Shown here piece by piece: positions 20,098-28,574 of a DNA stretch of 64,000 bases. The notes below the pieces were generated by a model that was not told the origin of the DNA, made no database searches, and saw only the letters and a program-made list of their open reading frames with translations. How positions within the stretch are numbered: position 1 is the first letter of the stretch; each line of letters opens with the position of its first letter. Location: contig CAJXPB010000001.1 of the NCBI GenBank assembly GCA_913057905.1, positions 1,364,001-1,428,000 on the forward strand. Reading direction: 5' to 3'. The stretch is from an uncultured Pseudomonadota bacterium. GTDB lineage: Bacteria; Myxococcota_A; Bradymonadia; Bradymonadales; Bradymonadaceae. The translations under genes and the position numbers were made by a program.

Positions 20098-21081
20098 ATG
20101 TTCCACGAACGTTCCGGATACCACTTCTTTTCAGTAGGTCGCATCGATGTCTTCGTGTCGATGTGGTACCTGATTTTGATGGCATTCATCATCTTCCAGC
20201 CCTTTGGTGGAGGGGTGGAAGGCGGCCCTCAAATCGCCGAGGGCATCTTGTATGCGGCGGCTGTCACGGTCGCCCTGCTCGTGCACGAATTCGGGCACGC
20301 CCTCGTCAGCCGACGTCAGGGGCTCGGTCCGTCGATATTGCTGCACGGATTCGGGGGACTGTGTTTTCATGAGCCGGCCGAGACAGACGGCAAGGATGCC
20401 ATCGTCGTGGCCGCTGGCCCGGCCGCGGGATTCCTTCTGGCGGTGGCGACGTACGGGGTCCTCCAGATTCCGGCCCTCCAGGCGAGTATGCCGCTGCAGA
20501 CGTTTCTGCAGGGACTGCTCTGGGTGAGCCTCGTCTGGAACGCCATCAATGTGTTCCTGCCGATATGGCCGCTCGATGGCGGCAAACTCTTTCACCTGCT
20601 GCTGCGACGCGGGATCGACGAGTCGGACGCCCGGGACGCGACACTTCGCGCGTCGATCGCGACGACTCTCCTGGCCGTGTTCGGATTGTATGCCCTCACC
20701 GGCACCTTCTCGCTGTTTATCACGATCCTCGCTTTCTTCATCGTGATGAGCAACTGGCGAGCACTCCAGAGCGGCCAGCCCCTGGTGCGCCGACGGAGCG
20801 ATGCCGGCGAACCGGACGACTTTCAGGTCGACAAGATCGAAGAGGCGGAGGCGGCCCTGGAAAGCGGGGATTTCGACGAGGCATACCGACTGTGCCATCA
20901 GCTTCGGTCGACCGGAGGCCGGCTCACCGAAGAGATCCGCGACGAGGTGTGGCGCATACTCGCCATTTCGGCCACCGAGATCGGCCGGTGCGACGAGGCA
21001 AAAAGCTACTTTGAACGCGCCCCACAGACCAAAGAGATCCAGCGAGCCAGAGAAAAATGTGAACAAAACGCCGCCGACTGA
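20098..21081 (+). CDS. Site-2-protease-type (M50) membrane metalloprotease with C-terminal soluble tail
   Basis: 327 residues. The zinc motif HEFGH is in the second TM (ALLVHEFGHALVSRR), and the second metal site is NVFLPIWPLDGGKL (LDGG aspartate). Four to six TM segments occupy residues 1-225. The soluble tail (235-327) is acidic and helical (EEAEAALESGDFDEAYRLCH), TPR-like. M50 proteases cut transmembrane segments of regulators such as anti-sigma factors; this one resembles the short SpoIVFB-like group that includes tail regulatory domains. The substrate is unknown; no anti-sigma factor is adjacent. Confidence 0.85.
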   Translation: MFHERSGYHFFSVGRIDVFVSMWYLILMAFIIFQPFGGGVEGGPQIAEGILYAAAVTVALLVHEFGHALVSRRQGLGPSILLHGFGGLCFHEPAETDGKDAIVVAAGPAAGFLLAVATYGVLQIPALQASMPLQTFLQGLLWVSLVWNAINVFLPIWPLDGGKLFHLLLRRGIDESDARDATLRASIATTLLAVFGLYALTGTFSLFITILAFFIVMSNWRALQSGQPLVRRRSDAGEPDDFQVDKIEEAEAALESGDFDEAYRLCHQLRSTGGRLTEEIRDEVWRILAISATEIGRCDEAKSYFERAPQTKEIQRAREKCEQNAAD

Positions 21082-21181
21082 TACAGACTCCCTGTAGGGT
21101 GCGGGACCCGTACGTCCGGGGCGACTTGCGCGCTGCGACCAGCCTGCGGACAATGCGGACAGACTCCACAGGGAGGACCCC

Positions 21182-22921
21182 ATGGCGAAGACAGCAGATC
21201 TGATCGAGACGATCCGATCGTCGATTATCGGGCGCGACCGGGCCATCGACGGCCCCTATGGACGTCGACGGGTGACCTACGCCGACTACACGGCGTCGGG
21301 CCGCGCGCTCGGTTTCATCGAGGACTACATTCGCAATCAGGTCCTCCCGCTGTACGCCAACACTCACACCGAGACGTCGGGGACCGGTCTTCAGACGACT
21401 CGACTCCGCGAGCAGGCCCGCTCGATCATCCACGACGCCGTCTCCGGTGGTGAGGACGATGTCGTCCTCTTTGCCGGCTCCGGGGCCACCGGCGCGATCA
21501 ACAAGCTCGTCGACATCCTGAATATCCGGATCCCGGCGGACCTCGACGACGAGTGGGGGTTGTCCGAGACGATTCCGCCCGAGAGGCGCCCGGTCGTCTT
21601 CATCGGACCGTACGAGCACCACTCCAACGAGCTGCCCTGGCGGGAGTCGATCGCCGACGTCATCGAGATCGAGACCAACCGCGACGGGCTGATCGACCTC
21701 GAGATGCTCGAGGCAAAGCTGCGGGAGTACCGCGATCGCCCGATGCGGATCGGAAGTTTTTCGGCGGCCTCGAACGTCACGGGGATCGGCTCGAAGACCG
21801 AGGCGATCTCCCGGCTTCTGCACGATCACGGCGCCCTGTCGTTTTGGGACTTCGCCGCCGCCGGCCCGTACGTCGACATCGAGATGAACACGGGGGAGCC
21901 GGCGGCTCACAAGGATGCGGTCTTCATCTCGCCGCACAAGTTCATCGGTGGGCCGGGAACTCCCGGGGTGCTGGTCGTCAAACGCCACCTGCTTCAAAAC
22001 AGCGTCCCCAGTGAACCGGGCGGCGGCACGGTCGCCTACGTCAATCCTCAAGAGCACAAGTACCTGGACGACCCGACGCACCGCGAGGAGGGAGGGACCC
22101 CCGCCATCGTCGAGTCGATTCGCGCCGGCCTCGTCTTTCAACTCAAGGAGGCGGTCGGCCACGAGACTATCGAAGCTCGGGAGCGCGACTTCATCGAGCG
22201 GGCGATCGACCGGTGGTCGGATCATCCCAACCTTCAGATTCTGGGGAACCCCGAGGCCTGGCGGCTCTCGATCGTCTCATTCGTCGTCGGCCACCGAGAC
22301 AGATACCTGCATCACAACTTCGTCGTCGCCCTGCTCAACGACCTCTTCGGGATCCAGGCGCGCGGCGGCTGTTCGTGTGCCGGTCCCTATGGCCACCGTC
22401 TGTTGGGCATCGACCTGGAGACCTCCCACGAATTCGAACGAGAAGTCCTGCGCGGCTGCGAAGGGATCAAACCCGGCTGGGTCCGGGTCAACTTCAACTA
22501 TTTTCTCGAAGAGCCCATCTTCGACTACATCCTAAGGGCGGTCGAGTGGATCGCCGACCACGGCTGGAAGCTCCTGCCAGACTACACCTTCGAGCCCGAT
22601 ACGAGTCAGTGGTATCATCGCGAGCGGCGCCTTCAGGCGGCCCATTCGCTGTCGGACATCAGCTACGCCTCTGGAGAGATGACCTACCCTTCGGAACGCA
22701 TCACCGAACCGGCGGACCAATTGGAGGCGTACCTGACAGAAGCCGATCGGATCGCCCGGGAGATCGAAGACCGGACCGCAGATCTCGAGCTCGAGGCCCC
22801 GGAGCTTCGCGAAGACTTCGAACACCTCCGATGGTTCTACATGCCCCACGAAGGTCTCCGCGAGGTACGCGGCCAGCCGCCGGTCTCCGACGGATCGACC
22901 GGGCCGATTCACCTCTCCTGA
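21182..22921 (+). CDS. Large class V aminotransferase (cysteine-desulfurase-like fold)
   Basis: 579 residues, longer than SufS/IscS (about 400). The PLP lysine is in ISPHKFIGGPGTPG (about K253); the phosphate-binding FAGSGATGAINKLV and YEHHSNELPWRE precede it. SFSAASNVTGI and LSFWDFAAAGPYVDI fit the family. Between about residues 388 and 402 the loop RGGCSCAGPYGH lies where cysteine desulfurases have their catalytic Cys (RxGHHCAQP in SufS); two Cys are present, so desulfurase or selenocysteine-lyase activity is possible. The C-terminal 130 residues are an extra helical part. Shine-Dalgarno GGGAGGA before ATG 21182. Precise substrate unknown. Confidence 0.75.
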   Translation: MAKTADLIETIRSSIIGRDRAIDGPYGRRRVTYADYTASGRALGFIEDYIRNQVLPLYANTHTETSGTGLQTTRLREQARSIIHDAVSGGEDDVVLFAGSGATGAINKLVDILNIRIPADLDDEWGLSETIPPERRPVVFIGPYEHHSNELPWRESIADVIEIETNRDGLIDLEMLEAKLREYRDRPMRIGSFSAASNVTGIGSKTEAISRLLHDHGALSFWDFAAAGPYVDIEMNTGEPAAHKDAVFISPHKFIGGPGTPGVLVVKRHLLQNSVPSEPGGGTVAYVNPQEHKYLDDPTHREEGGTPAIVESIRAGLVFQLKEAVGHETIEARERDFIERAIDRWSDHPNLQILGNPEAWRLSIVSFVVGHRDRYLHHNFVVALLNDLFGIQARGGCSCAGPYGHRLLGIDLETSHEFEREVLRGCEGIKPGWVRVNFNYFLEEPIFDYILRAVEWIADHGWKLLPDYTFEPDTSQWYHRERRLQAAHSLSDISYASGEMTYPSERITEPADQLEAYLTEADRIAREIEDRTADLELEAPELREDFEHLRWFYMPHEGLREVRGQPPVSDGSTGPIHLS

Positions 22922-23076
22922 CAGCCTGCGGCACATCGAGTCACGCTCGCATCGAGCGCCGTACCGTCGACTCAGAGTGCGCCACCGGCTGCAAGCACCC
23001 GAAGATTTGAAACCCGTCGGTTCGCGTCGAATCTATCGGAGCGGGATGTTCAGCTCACGTATACATAAGGAACGAC

Positions 23077-24522
23077 GTGAAGAAGCGTGATGTGGAAGTG
23101 GCAGTTATCGGTGCGGGAACCGCCGGTCTCAACGCTCGACGCGAAGCCGAAAAGGCCGACAAGGACTGGGTTCTCATCGAATCAGGTCCCTACGGCACGA
23201 CGTGCGCTCGCGTGGGGTGCATGCCCTCCAAGTTGTTGATCGCGGCGGCCGACTCCGCCCACGAGGTGGACCGAGCCGGGACGTTTGGTATCGACGTCGA
23301 CGAGGACGGATGGGACGTCGACGGTCCGGCGGTCCTCGATCGCGTCCGGCGTGAGCGCGACCGCTTCGCGGGGTTCGTAGTCGACTCGACGGAGTCTCTG
23401 CCCGAGGAACGTCGCATCCGCGGCCACGCCAGATTCGTGGGCCCGGAGACCCTTCGGATCGACGACGACCTAGAGGTTCGCGCCGACACGATCGTCATCG
23501 CAACGGGATCCTCGGCTTGGATACCGCCCCAACTCGAGGCCGTCGAAGACGAGGTCCTGACAAACGCCGACATCTTCGAGATGGAGGATCTCCCCGACTC
23601 CATGGCGGTCTTCGGAACCGGTGTCATCGCGCTCGAACTCGGCCAGGCCCTCGACCGGCTCGGCGTGGACGTCCACTTCTTCAACCCCTTCGACGAGGTC
23701 GGCATCTTCACGGATCCCGCCGTCGAGGAGGCTGCCAAAGAACACTTCGACCAGACGCTCAATCTGCACATCCCCGTGGAAGTCGACGCGGTGCAGCGCC
23801 ACGGGGATGGGGACGGATACCGATTGAGTTGGGAGGGGCCCGACGGCGAGAATCGTTCCCTGGTGGTAGACTCTCTGTTTGCGGCGGCGGGTCGACACCC
23901 AAATCTCGATGGGCTCGACCTGGAGGCAACCGGCCTGGAGCTCGACGACCGCGGCATTCCGGACTTCGACCCACGCACGATGCAGTGTGGCGACAGTCCC
24001 ATCTTCATCGCCGGCGATGTCGCCGGCCACCGCCCGGTGCTCCACGAGGCCTCCGACGACGGTCGCATCGCCGGGGCGAATGCGGCGCGTTTTCCCGATG
24101 TCCAGGCATCGGTTCGCCGCGAACCACTGTCGATCGCATTCACCGATCCTCAGATGGCGATCGCCGGTGAATCGTACGAGTCGGTCGACGCCGACCGCCT
24201 GGCCGTCGGCGAAGTCTCCTACGACAACCAGGGGCGTGCCAGGGTGATGGGAGTCAATCAGGGACTGGTCCGCGTCTACGGGGACAAGGAGACCTGCAAA
24301 TTCGTGGGCGCAGAGATGTTCGGTCCCGCTGCCGAACATACGGCTCATCTTTTGAGCTGGGCAGCCCAGCAGGAGCTGTCCGTGCAGCGGATGCTGGAGA
24401 TGCCGTACTACCATCCGGTCGTCGAAGAAGGGATTCGCACGGCGCTCAGGGACCTCGCCAAGACACTGAAAATCGAGGGGCGTTGTCGCCCTGAAGACAC
24501 CTCAGATTGTCCCGGCGCGTAA
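23077..24522 (+). CDS. Pyridine nucleotide-disulfide oxidoreductase (dihydrolipoyl dehydrogenase-like)
   Basis: 481 residues from GTG 23077 (AAGGA 5 nt upstream). FAD-binding IGAGTAGLNARREAEKA is at the start; the redox pair is C43 and C48 in GTTCARVGCMPSK, the CxxxxC of the LPD/MerA/glutathione-reductase group. NAD(P) binding VFGTGVIALELGQAL, FAD site FIAGDVAGHRPVLHEA and C-terminal catalytic YYHPVVEEG (His and Glu) are all present. It is not beside any 2-oxoacid dehydrogenase E1/E2 genes, so it may be a stand-alone reductase, as in the LPD-like group related to mercuric reductase but without the N-terminal HMA domain. Confidence 0.85.
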   Translation: MKKRDVEVAVIGAGTAGLNARREAEKADKDWVLIESGPYGTTCARVGCMPSKLLIAAADSAHEVDRAGTFGIDVDEDGWDVDGPAVLDRVRRERDRFAGFVVDSTESLPEERRIRGHARFVGPETLRIDDDLEVRADTIVIATGSSAWIPPQLEAVEDEVLTNADIFEMEDLPDSMAVFGTGVIALELGQALDRLGVDVHFFNPFDEVGIFTDPAVEEAAKEHFDQTLNLHIPVEVDAVQRHGDGDGYRLSWEGPDGENRSLVVDSLFAAAGRHPNLDGLDLEATGLELDDRGIPDFDPRTMQCGDSPIFIAGDVAGHRPVLHEASDDGRIAGANAARFPDVQASVRREPLSIAFTDPQMAIAGESYESVDADRLAVGEVSYDNQGRARVMGVNQGLVRVYGDKETCKFVGAEMFGPAAEHTAHLLSWAAQQELSVQRMLEMPYYHPVVEEGIRTALRDLAKTLKIEGRCRPEDTSDCPGA

Positions 24523-24632
24523 AAAACCACTGAACAAACTTGCGGGACTACTGAACGGATGTATTATCCGGGGTGTAGCAACTGAACACGCGAGCAGTAG
24601 CCGGTCCGCCGGCCCGACTCGACACCCCGGAG

Positions 24633-24860
24633 ATGACGATGCACGATTCGTGGCGACAGGCAGCAAACACCATCACGGCGACCTTTGTCCTCGGCGTCAT
24701 GGTCGGCGCCCTGACAGGTCTGCTCGCCACCGGCCCCACCTACATCGACCGGCTGGAAGGCGCGGCGCGCAGCACGTCCGACGCCGTGACCGAATGGATC
24801 GGGGCCGATGGCGGCGAGGCTGATCCCGCGCAACTCGCCAATTCCAGACGCTCGCGGTGA
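24633..24860 (+). CDS. Small single-pass membrane protein, unknown function
   Basis: 75 residues with high third-position GC like the genes around it. One membrane helix (TITATFVLGVMVGALTGLL) follows a short charged N-terminus; the rest is acidic and ends in Arg. GGAG lies shortly before ATG 24633. No family recognised. It sits between the flavoprotein and the cytidylyltransferase-cyclase fusion gene, on the same strand. Confidence 0.5.
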   Translation: MTMHDSWRQAANTITATFVLGVMVGALTGLLATGPTYIDRLEGAARSTSDAVTEWIGADGGEADPAQLANSRRSR

Positions 24861-24990
24861 GAGCCAGCGGCTGAAACGTCTCGAGATAGATCGGACAACC
24901 CGGAGCCGCGTGTACGCCCGAGCCTTGCACGCACGGGAGGCGCTGTGCTTAGTTACGGGCGCGAGCAACGCTCCCCAAACGTCTACGAAA

Positions 24991-26883
24991 ATGACTACAC
25001 GAAACGCCTTGATACCCGCTGCAGGACGCGGCGCACGACTCGACCGTCCCGAGACCCCGAAACCGCTGGTCGAAGTCGGTGGCAAACCCCTGATTTTGCG
25101 CCTTCTCAACCAGCTCGAAGACGCCGGCGTCGAGCGAGCCGTCGTCGTCACGGGGTGGGAGGGTGCAAAGATCGAACGGGCTTTGACCAATCACCCCGAA
25201 CTGTCGACGCTCGACGTCAAATTTGTGGAAAACGACGAGTGGGAACGGGGTCTGGCGAGTTCCGTGGCCGCGGGTCGTGAGGCCCTCGGCGACGCCCCCT
25301 TTCTTCTGGCGATGTCCGATCACCGCTTCGACCATGGATTGGTCGAGGCGATGACACAGACGGAGCTGGAGGACGACGAGGCCGCGCGGATGCTCATCGA
25401 TCGAGAGATCGATGACGTCTACGACCTTGAGGGTGCGGTCAAAGTTCGACTCTCCGATGCCGGCGGCCGCGTCACGGAGCTCGGCCTGGACCTGGAGGCT
25501 CCGGATGCGGTCGACGCCGGTCTCTTCGTGGCAGGGACCCAGGTGCTCGACGCCTGCGACGACGCCCTCGCTCAAGATGGTTCTGCCGATCTGACCGCCG
25601 CACTGGCTCGGTTGACGGAGGAGGGATCCGAGGCGCGCATCGGCTTTCGCGACGTCGACGGCGCCAACTGGTTTGATATCGACACACCTCCGGCGCTGAT
25701 TCGCGCCGAGATGGACGACCGCGACAAGAAGCGGACCGAGGCGGTCCACCGTCCGGAGTTCGACCGCAGCAACGCCGCGGAATCTCACGAATACTCCTTC
25801 GTCACGGGCTCCCCGTCGGAGACCGACCTTGTCGTACAGAGGGGGTTCGTCCGAAACCCCTCACAACTCAAGTTGATCCCCGACGAGTCGGCCTCTTCGC
25901 CGATATACGTCTTCACGGACACCCGCGTGAATCGTCTGTACGGAGACGACTTTGTCGGCGGACTCAAAGAGTTGGGCTACGATGTCGAGCGGATCGTGAT
26001 GGCCGAGGGGGAGGAATCAAAGACCCTCGAGAACTACGTCCAGATGGCCAAACGCGTCCTCGGGGAGGGTATCGACGAGCGTTCGGTGTTGATCTCGCTT
26101 GGCGGCGGCGCGGTCTGCAACGTCTGTGGGTTCCTCGCCTCGACGCTGTATCGCGGAATCGGACTCGTCCACGTGCCCACGACCCTGATGGCACAGTGCG
26201 ATGCGGCCATCGGCCACAAACAGGCGGTCAACGGAAAGCACGGCAAAAACCACATCGGTTCCTATTACCCGCCGATTCGGATCGCCGTCGACATCGACGT
26301 GCTCCAGACGCTGGAAGACTGGTTGATCCCGGACGGGCTCTCCGAGGTTGTCAAACACGCCCTCGGCCAGGACCCCGAGTACCTGGAGTACCTGCTCGAC
26401 TACGACGGCGAACTGCGAAACCCCGACTTTTTGGAACACGTGGTTCGCAAGAACATCGAACTGAAATGCCGACTGATGGCCACCGACCCCAAGGAACACC
26501 GAGAGGCGCTGGTCCTGCAGTACGGCCACGAAGTGGGACATCCGATCGAATATCTGTCCGGATACGGACTCAATCACGGCCAGTCGATCGGCATCGGCAT
26601 GATGGTCTCGGCGCGGGTCGCCCAGATCATGCGTGGGGAGGGCGACAGACTCGTCGACCTGCACCGGGAGGTGATCCGCAAGTATGAGCTTCCGACTCGC
26701 ATCCCGGAGGATATGCAGGCCGACGACATCATCGCCATGACGCGCTACAACAAGAAATATCTGATGGAGGGGACCCGCATGGCGTTGATCGACGAGCCGG
26801 GGGAACTCTGGAAGGTCAACGGCGAATACGGCATTCCGGTCCCCGACGACGTCATTCGCGAAGCAGTAAACGCCTCGTACTGA
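24991..26883 (+). CDS. Fusion: IPCT-like nucleotidyltransferase + 2-deoxy-scyllo-inosose/dehydroquinate-synthase-type cyclase
   Basis: 630 residues from ATG 24991. Residues 1-232 are a nucleotidyltransferase of the inositol-phosphate cytidylyltransferase type: ALIPAAGRGARLDR, ETPKPLVEVGGKP, LLAMSDHRFD, VDAGLFVAG, FDIDTPPALI. Residues 266-630 are a sugar-phosphate cyclase: GGGAVCNVCGFLASTLYRG, VPTTLMAQCDAA, HKQAVNGKHGKNHIGSYYPP. The metal ligands are E452, H513 and H529; NAD-binding is in the GGG segment. KQAVN with GKNxxGxYYPP is the 2-deoxy-scyllo-inosose synthase pattern rather than the DHQS pattern (KTAVN). The DHQS LNFGHT is LQYGHE here. The cyclase uses NAD and zinc. The first codon is not certain: the reading frame is open to 24808 and the ribosome site is weak. 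Confidence 0.75.
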   Translation: MTTRNALIPAAGRGARLDRPETPKPLVEVGGKPLILRLLNQLEDAGVERAVVVTGWEGAKIERALTNHPELSTLDVKFVENDEWERGLASSVAAGREALGDAPFLLAMSDHRFDHGLVEAMTQTELEDDEAARMLIDREIDDVYDLEGAVKVRLSDAGGRVTELGLDLEAPDAVDAGLFVAGTQVLDACDDALAQDGSADLTAALARLTEEGSEARIGFRDVDGANWFDIDTPPALIRAEMDDRDKKRTEAVHRPEFDRSNAAESHEYSFVTGSPSETDLVVQRGFVRNPSQLKLIPDESASSPIYVFTDTRVNRLYGDDFVGGLKELGYDVERIVMAEGEESKTLENYVQMAKRVLGEGIDERSVLISLGGGAVCNVCGFLASTLYRGIGLVHVPTTLMAQCDAAIGHKQAVNGKHGKNHIGSYYPPIRIAVDIDVLQTLEDWLIPDGLSEVVKHALGQDPEYLEYLLDYDGELRNPDFLEHVVRKNIELKCRLMATDPKEHREALVLQYGHEVGHPIEYLSGYGLNHGQSIGIGMMVSARVAQIMRGEGDRLVDLHREVIRKYELPTRIPEDMQADDIIAMTRYNKKYLMEGTRMALIDEPGELWKVNGEYGIPVPDDVIREAVNASY

Positions 26884-26902
26884 ACCGACGGGAGAAGTCG
26901 CG

Positions 26903-27655
26903 ATGAGCGAGAGACAAACATGTGTCATCACGGGTGCGGCCGGCGGAATCGGCCGCGAGGCCGTCGAGCTGTTTCTGGCCCACGACTATCGGGTCGTCGC
27001 CTGCGGTCACACCGAACCGAAACTTCGCGAACTGACGCAGACGTATGCCGACCACCCCCTGGAGCCGATGGTGATGGACGTCACCGATCGGCATCAGGTC
27101 TACGAGGACTTCGCCTCTCTGGGCGACATCGATGTGCTGGTTGCCGGCGCGGGTGTCTGCCGTCAGGCTCGCCTCGATGAATCCGACAGTGACGAGGTCT
27201 GGGATCACCTGATCGACGTCAATCTGAATGGCGTCTACAACTGCATGCGCGGGGCCAGCGAGTGGATGCGCGATGGCGGGGCGATGGTCGCCGTGTCGTC
27301 GGGACTCGGAAAAAACGGCCGGCCGGGCTACGAAGCCTACACCGCGTCGAAGCACGGGGTCCTGGGACTGGTGAAATGTGTGGCACCGGAGTTGGCCGGC
27401 CGCGACATTCGGGTCAATGCCGTCTGTCCCGGCTGGGTCGACACGGAGATGGCACAGCGAGACATCGAGGAATCGGCGCGCCGCGCCGGCCAGTCGCCCG
27501 AGGAGTTCTTCGAGGAGTCGGTCCAGGACATTCCCATGGAACGGATGGTCCGGCCCGACGAAGTCGCAGAACTGATCTATTTTCTGGCCTCCGACGCCGC
27601 CTCCGGGATCACCGGACAGTCCTACAACGTCGCCTGCGGGGAGTACACGAACTGA
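26903..27655 (+). CDS. Short-chain dehydrogenase/reductase (SDR)
   Basis: 250 residues, classical SDR. Cofactor motif TGAAGGIGREAV; the NNAG motif reads AGAG (VLVAGAGV); catalytic Ser in VAVSSGLGKNG and YxxxK in YTASKHGVLGL; C-terminal NAVCPGWVDTEMAQ and SGITGQSYNVACG. It begins 19 bp after the fusion gene and 28 bp before the kinase, with consistent high-GC codon use, so it is probably in one operon. Likely oxidises or reduces a sugar or cyclitol alcohol made by the cyclase; the substrate is not known. Confidence 0.85.
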   Translation: MSERQTCVITGAAGGIGREAVELFLAHDYRVVACGHTEPKLRELTQTYADHPLEPMVMDVTDRHQVYEDFASLGDIDVLVAGAGVCRQARLDESDSDEVWDHLIDVNLNGVYNCMRGASEWMRDGGAMVAVSSGLGKNGRPGYEAYTASKHGVLGLVKCVAPELAGRDIRVNAVCPGWVDTEMAQRDIEESARRAGQSPEEFFEESVQDIPMERMVRPDEVAELIYFLASDAASGITGQSYNVACGEYTN

Positions 27656-27683
27656 GCGTTCCCCACCGTCTCCAGGAAGTGCC

Positions 27684-28574
27684 GTGAGCCCTCCCGGACC
27701 CGATATCAGCATCGTGGGGCACACGACCCATGACCGCTACGACGGAGAACTCGTCGCGGGCGGTTGCGCCTTTTTCGGGGCCTACGTGTATCGATCGCTG
27801 GGGGCTGACGTCCGACTTCTGACAGGGGTCGGCGAAGACTTTGCCTGTGACGAGGCCCTGAACGCACTCGATGCCCGGGTACACCGATCCGGCCGGACGA
27901 CGACCTTCCGAAACATCTACCCCGAAGGCGAACCCCGACGACAGGTCATCGACGCGTTGGCACCGGCCATCGACCCCTCCTGGTATGACCCTTCGGTCCT
28001 CGCAGGGACCGACGTCCTCCACCTTGCGCCAGTACTCACCGAGATTGACCTCGAGCAGTGGACACAACGCTGGGACCCGGAGTGGTGTGCGATCGGCGTC
28101 CAGGGATGGATCAAAGAACCCGACGACCACGGCGCTGGCTCCGGTCCTCGCCGGGTGATTCAGAGACCCTGGCGCCCGGCAACCGACACGCTCGAACGGG
28201 TCGACATCGCCTGCTTGAGCGACGAAGATCTCCGAGATCAGGGGGATCTCCTGGATCGGCTGGTCGCTCACGTCTCGTTCGTAACCGTCACGCACGGCGG
28301 CGACGGCGCCACCCTCTATGTTGAAGGAGACAAACGGGCAGATGTCGGGGTCTATCCCGACACCGAACCGGTCGATCCGACGGGAGCCGGTGACTGTTTT
28401 GCCGCCGGCTTTATTCACGGCCTCACACGTCGAAGATGGCCTCCGGTGAAGGCGGTCCGTCTCGGCGCCGCCTGCGCGTCGGTCGTCATCGAGGGGCGAG
28501 GAAGCGAACCCCTCGGCCGGATGGGCGACGCTCCTCAACGTCTCGAGTCGATACCGGTGACGACGTATGACTGA
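27684..28574 (+). CDS. PfkB-family carbohydrate (or cyclitol) kinase
   Basis: 296 residues from GTG 27684 (AGGAAGT upstream). PfkB/ribokinase fold: N-terminal GGCAFFGAYVYRSLGADVRL, and the C-terminal anion hole and catalytic Asp in DPTGAGDCFAAGFIHGL. VTVTHGGDGATLYVEG is the preceding strand. The stop overlaps the ligA start by 8 bp (ATGACTGA). In the fusion/SDR/kinase operon it would phosphorylate the cyclitol before nucleotidyl transfer; that role is inferred from context. Confidence 0.85.
   Translation: MSPPGPDISIVGHTTHDRYDGELVAGGCAFFGAYVYRSLGADVRLLTGVGEDFACDEALNALDARVHRSGRTTTFRNIYPEGEPRRQVIDALAPAIDPSWYDPSVLAGTDVLHLAPVLTEIDLEQWTQRWDPEWCAIGVQGWIKEPDDHGAGSGPRRVIQRPWRPATDTLERVDIACLSDEDLRDQGDLLDRLVAHVSFVTVTHGGDGATLYVEGDKRADVGVYPDTEPVDPTGAGDCFAAGFIHGLTRRRWPPVKAVRLGAACASVVIEGRGSEPLGRMGDAPQRLESIPVTTYD

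Noticed and set aside
24808..24990. A 61-codon extension upstream of the cytidylyltransferase-cyclase fusion
   Set aside because: It overlaps the small membrane protein gene and does not resemble a nucleotidyltransferase start; kept only as start uncertainty.
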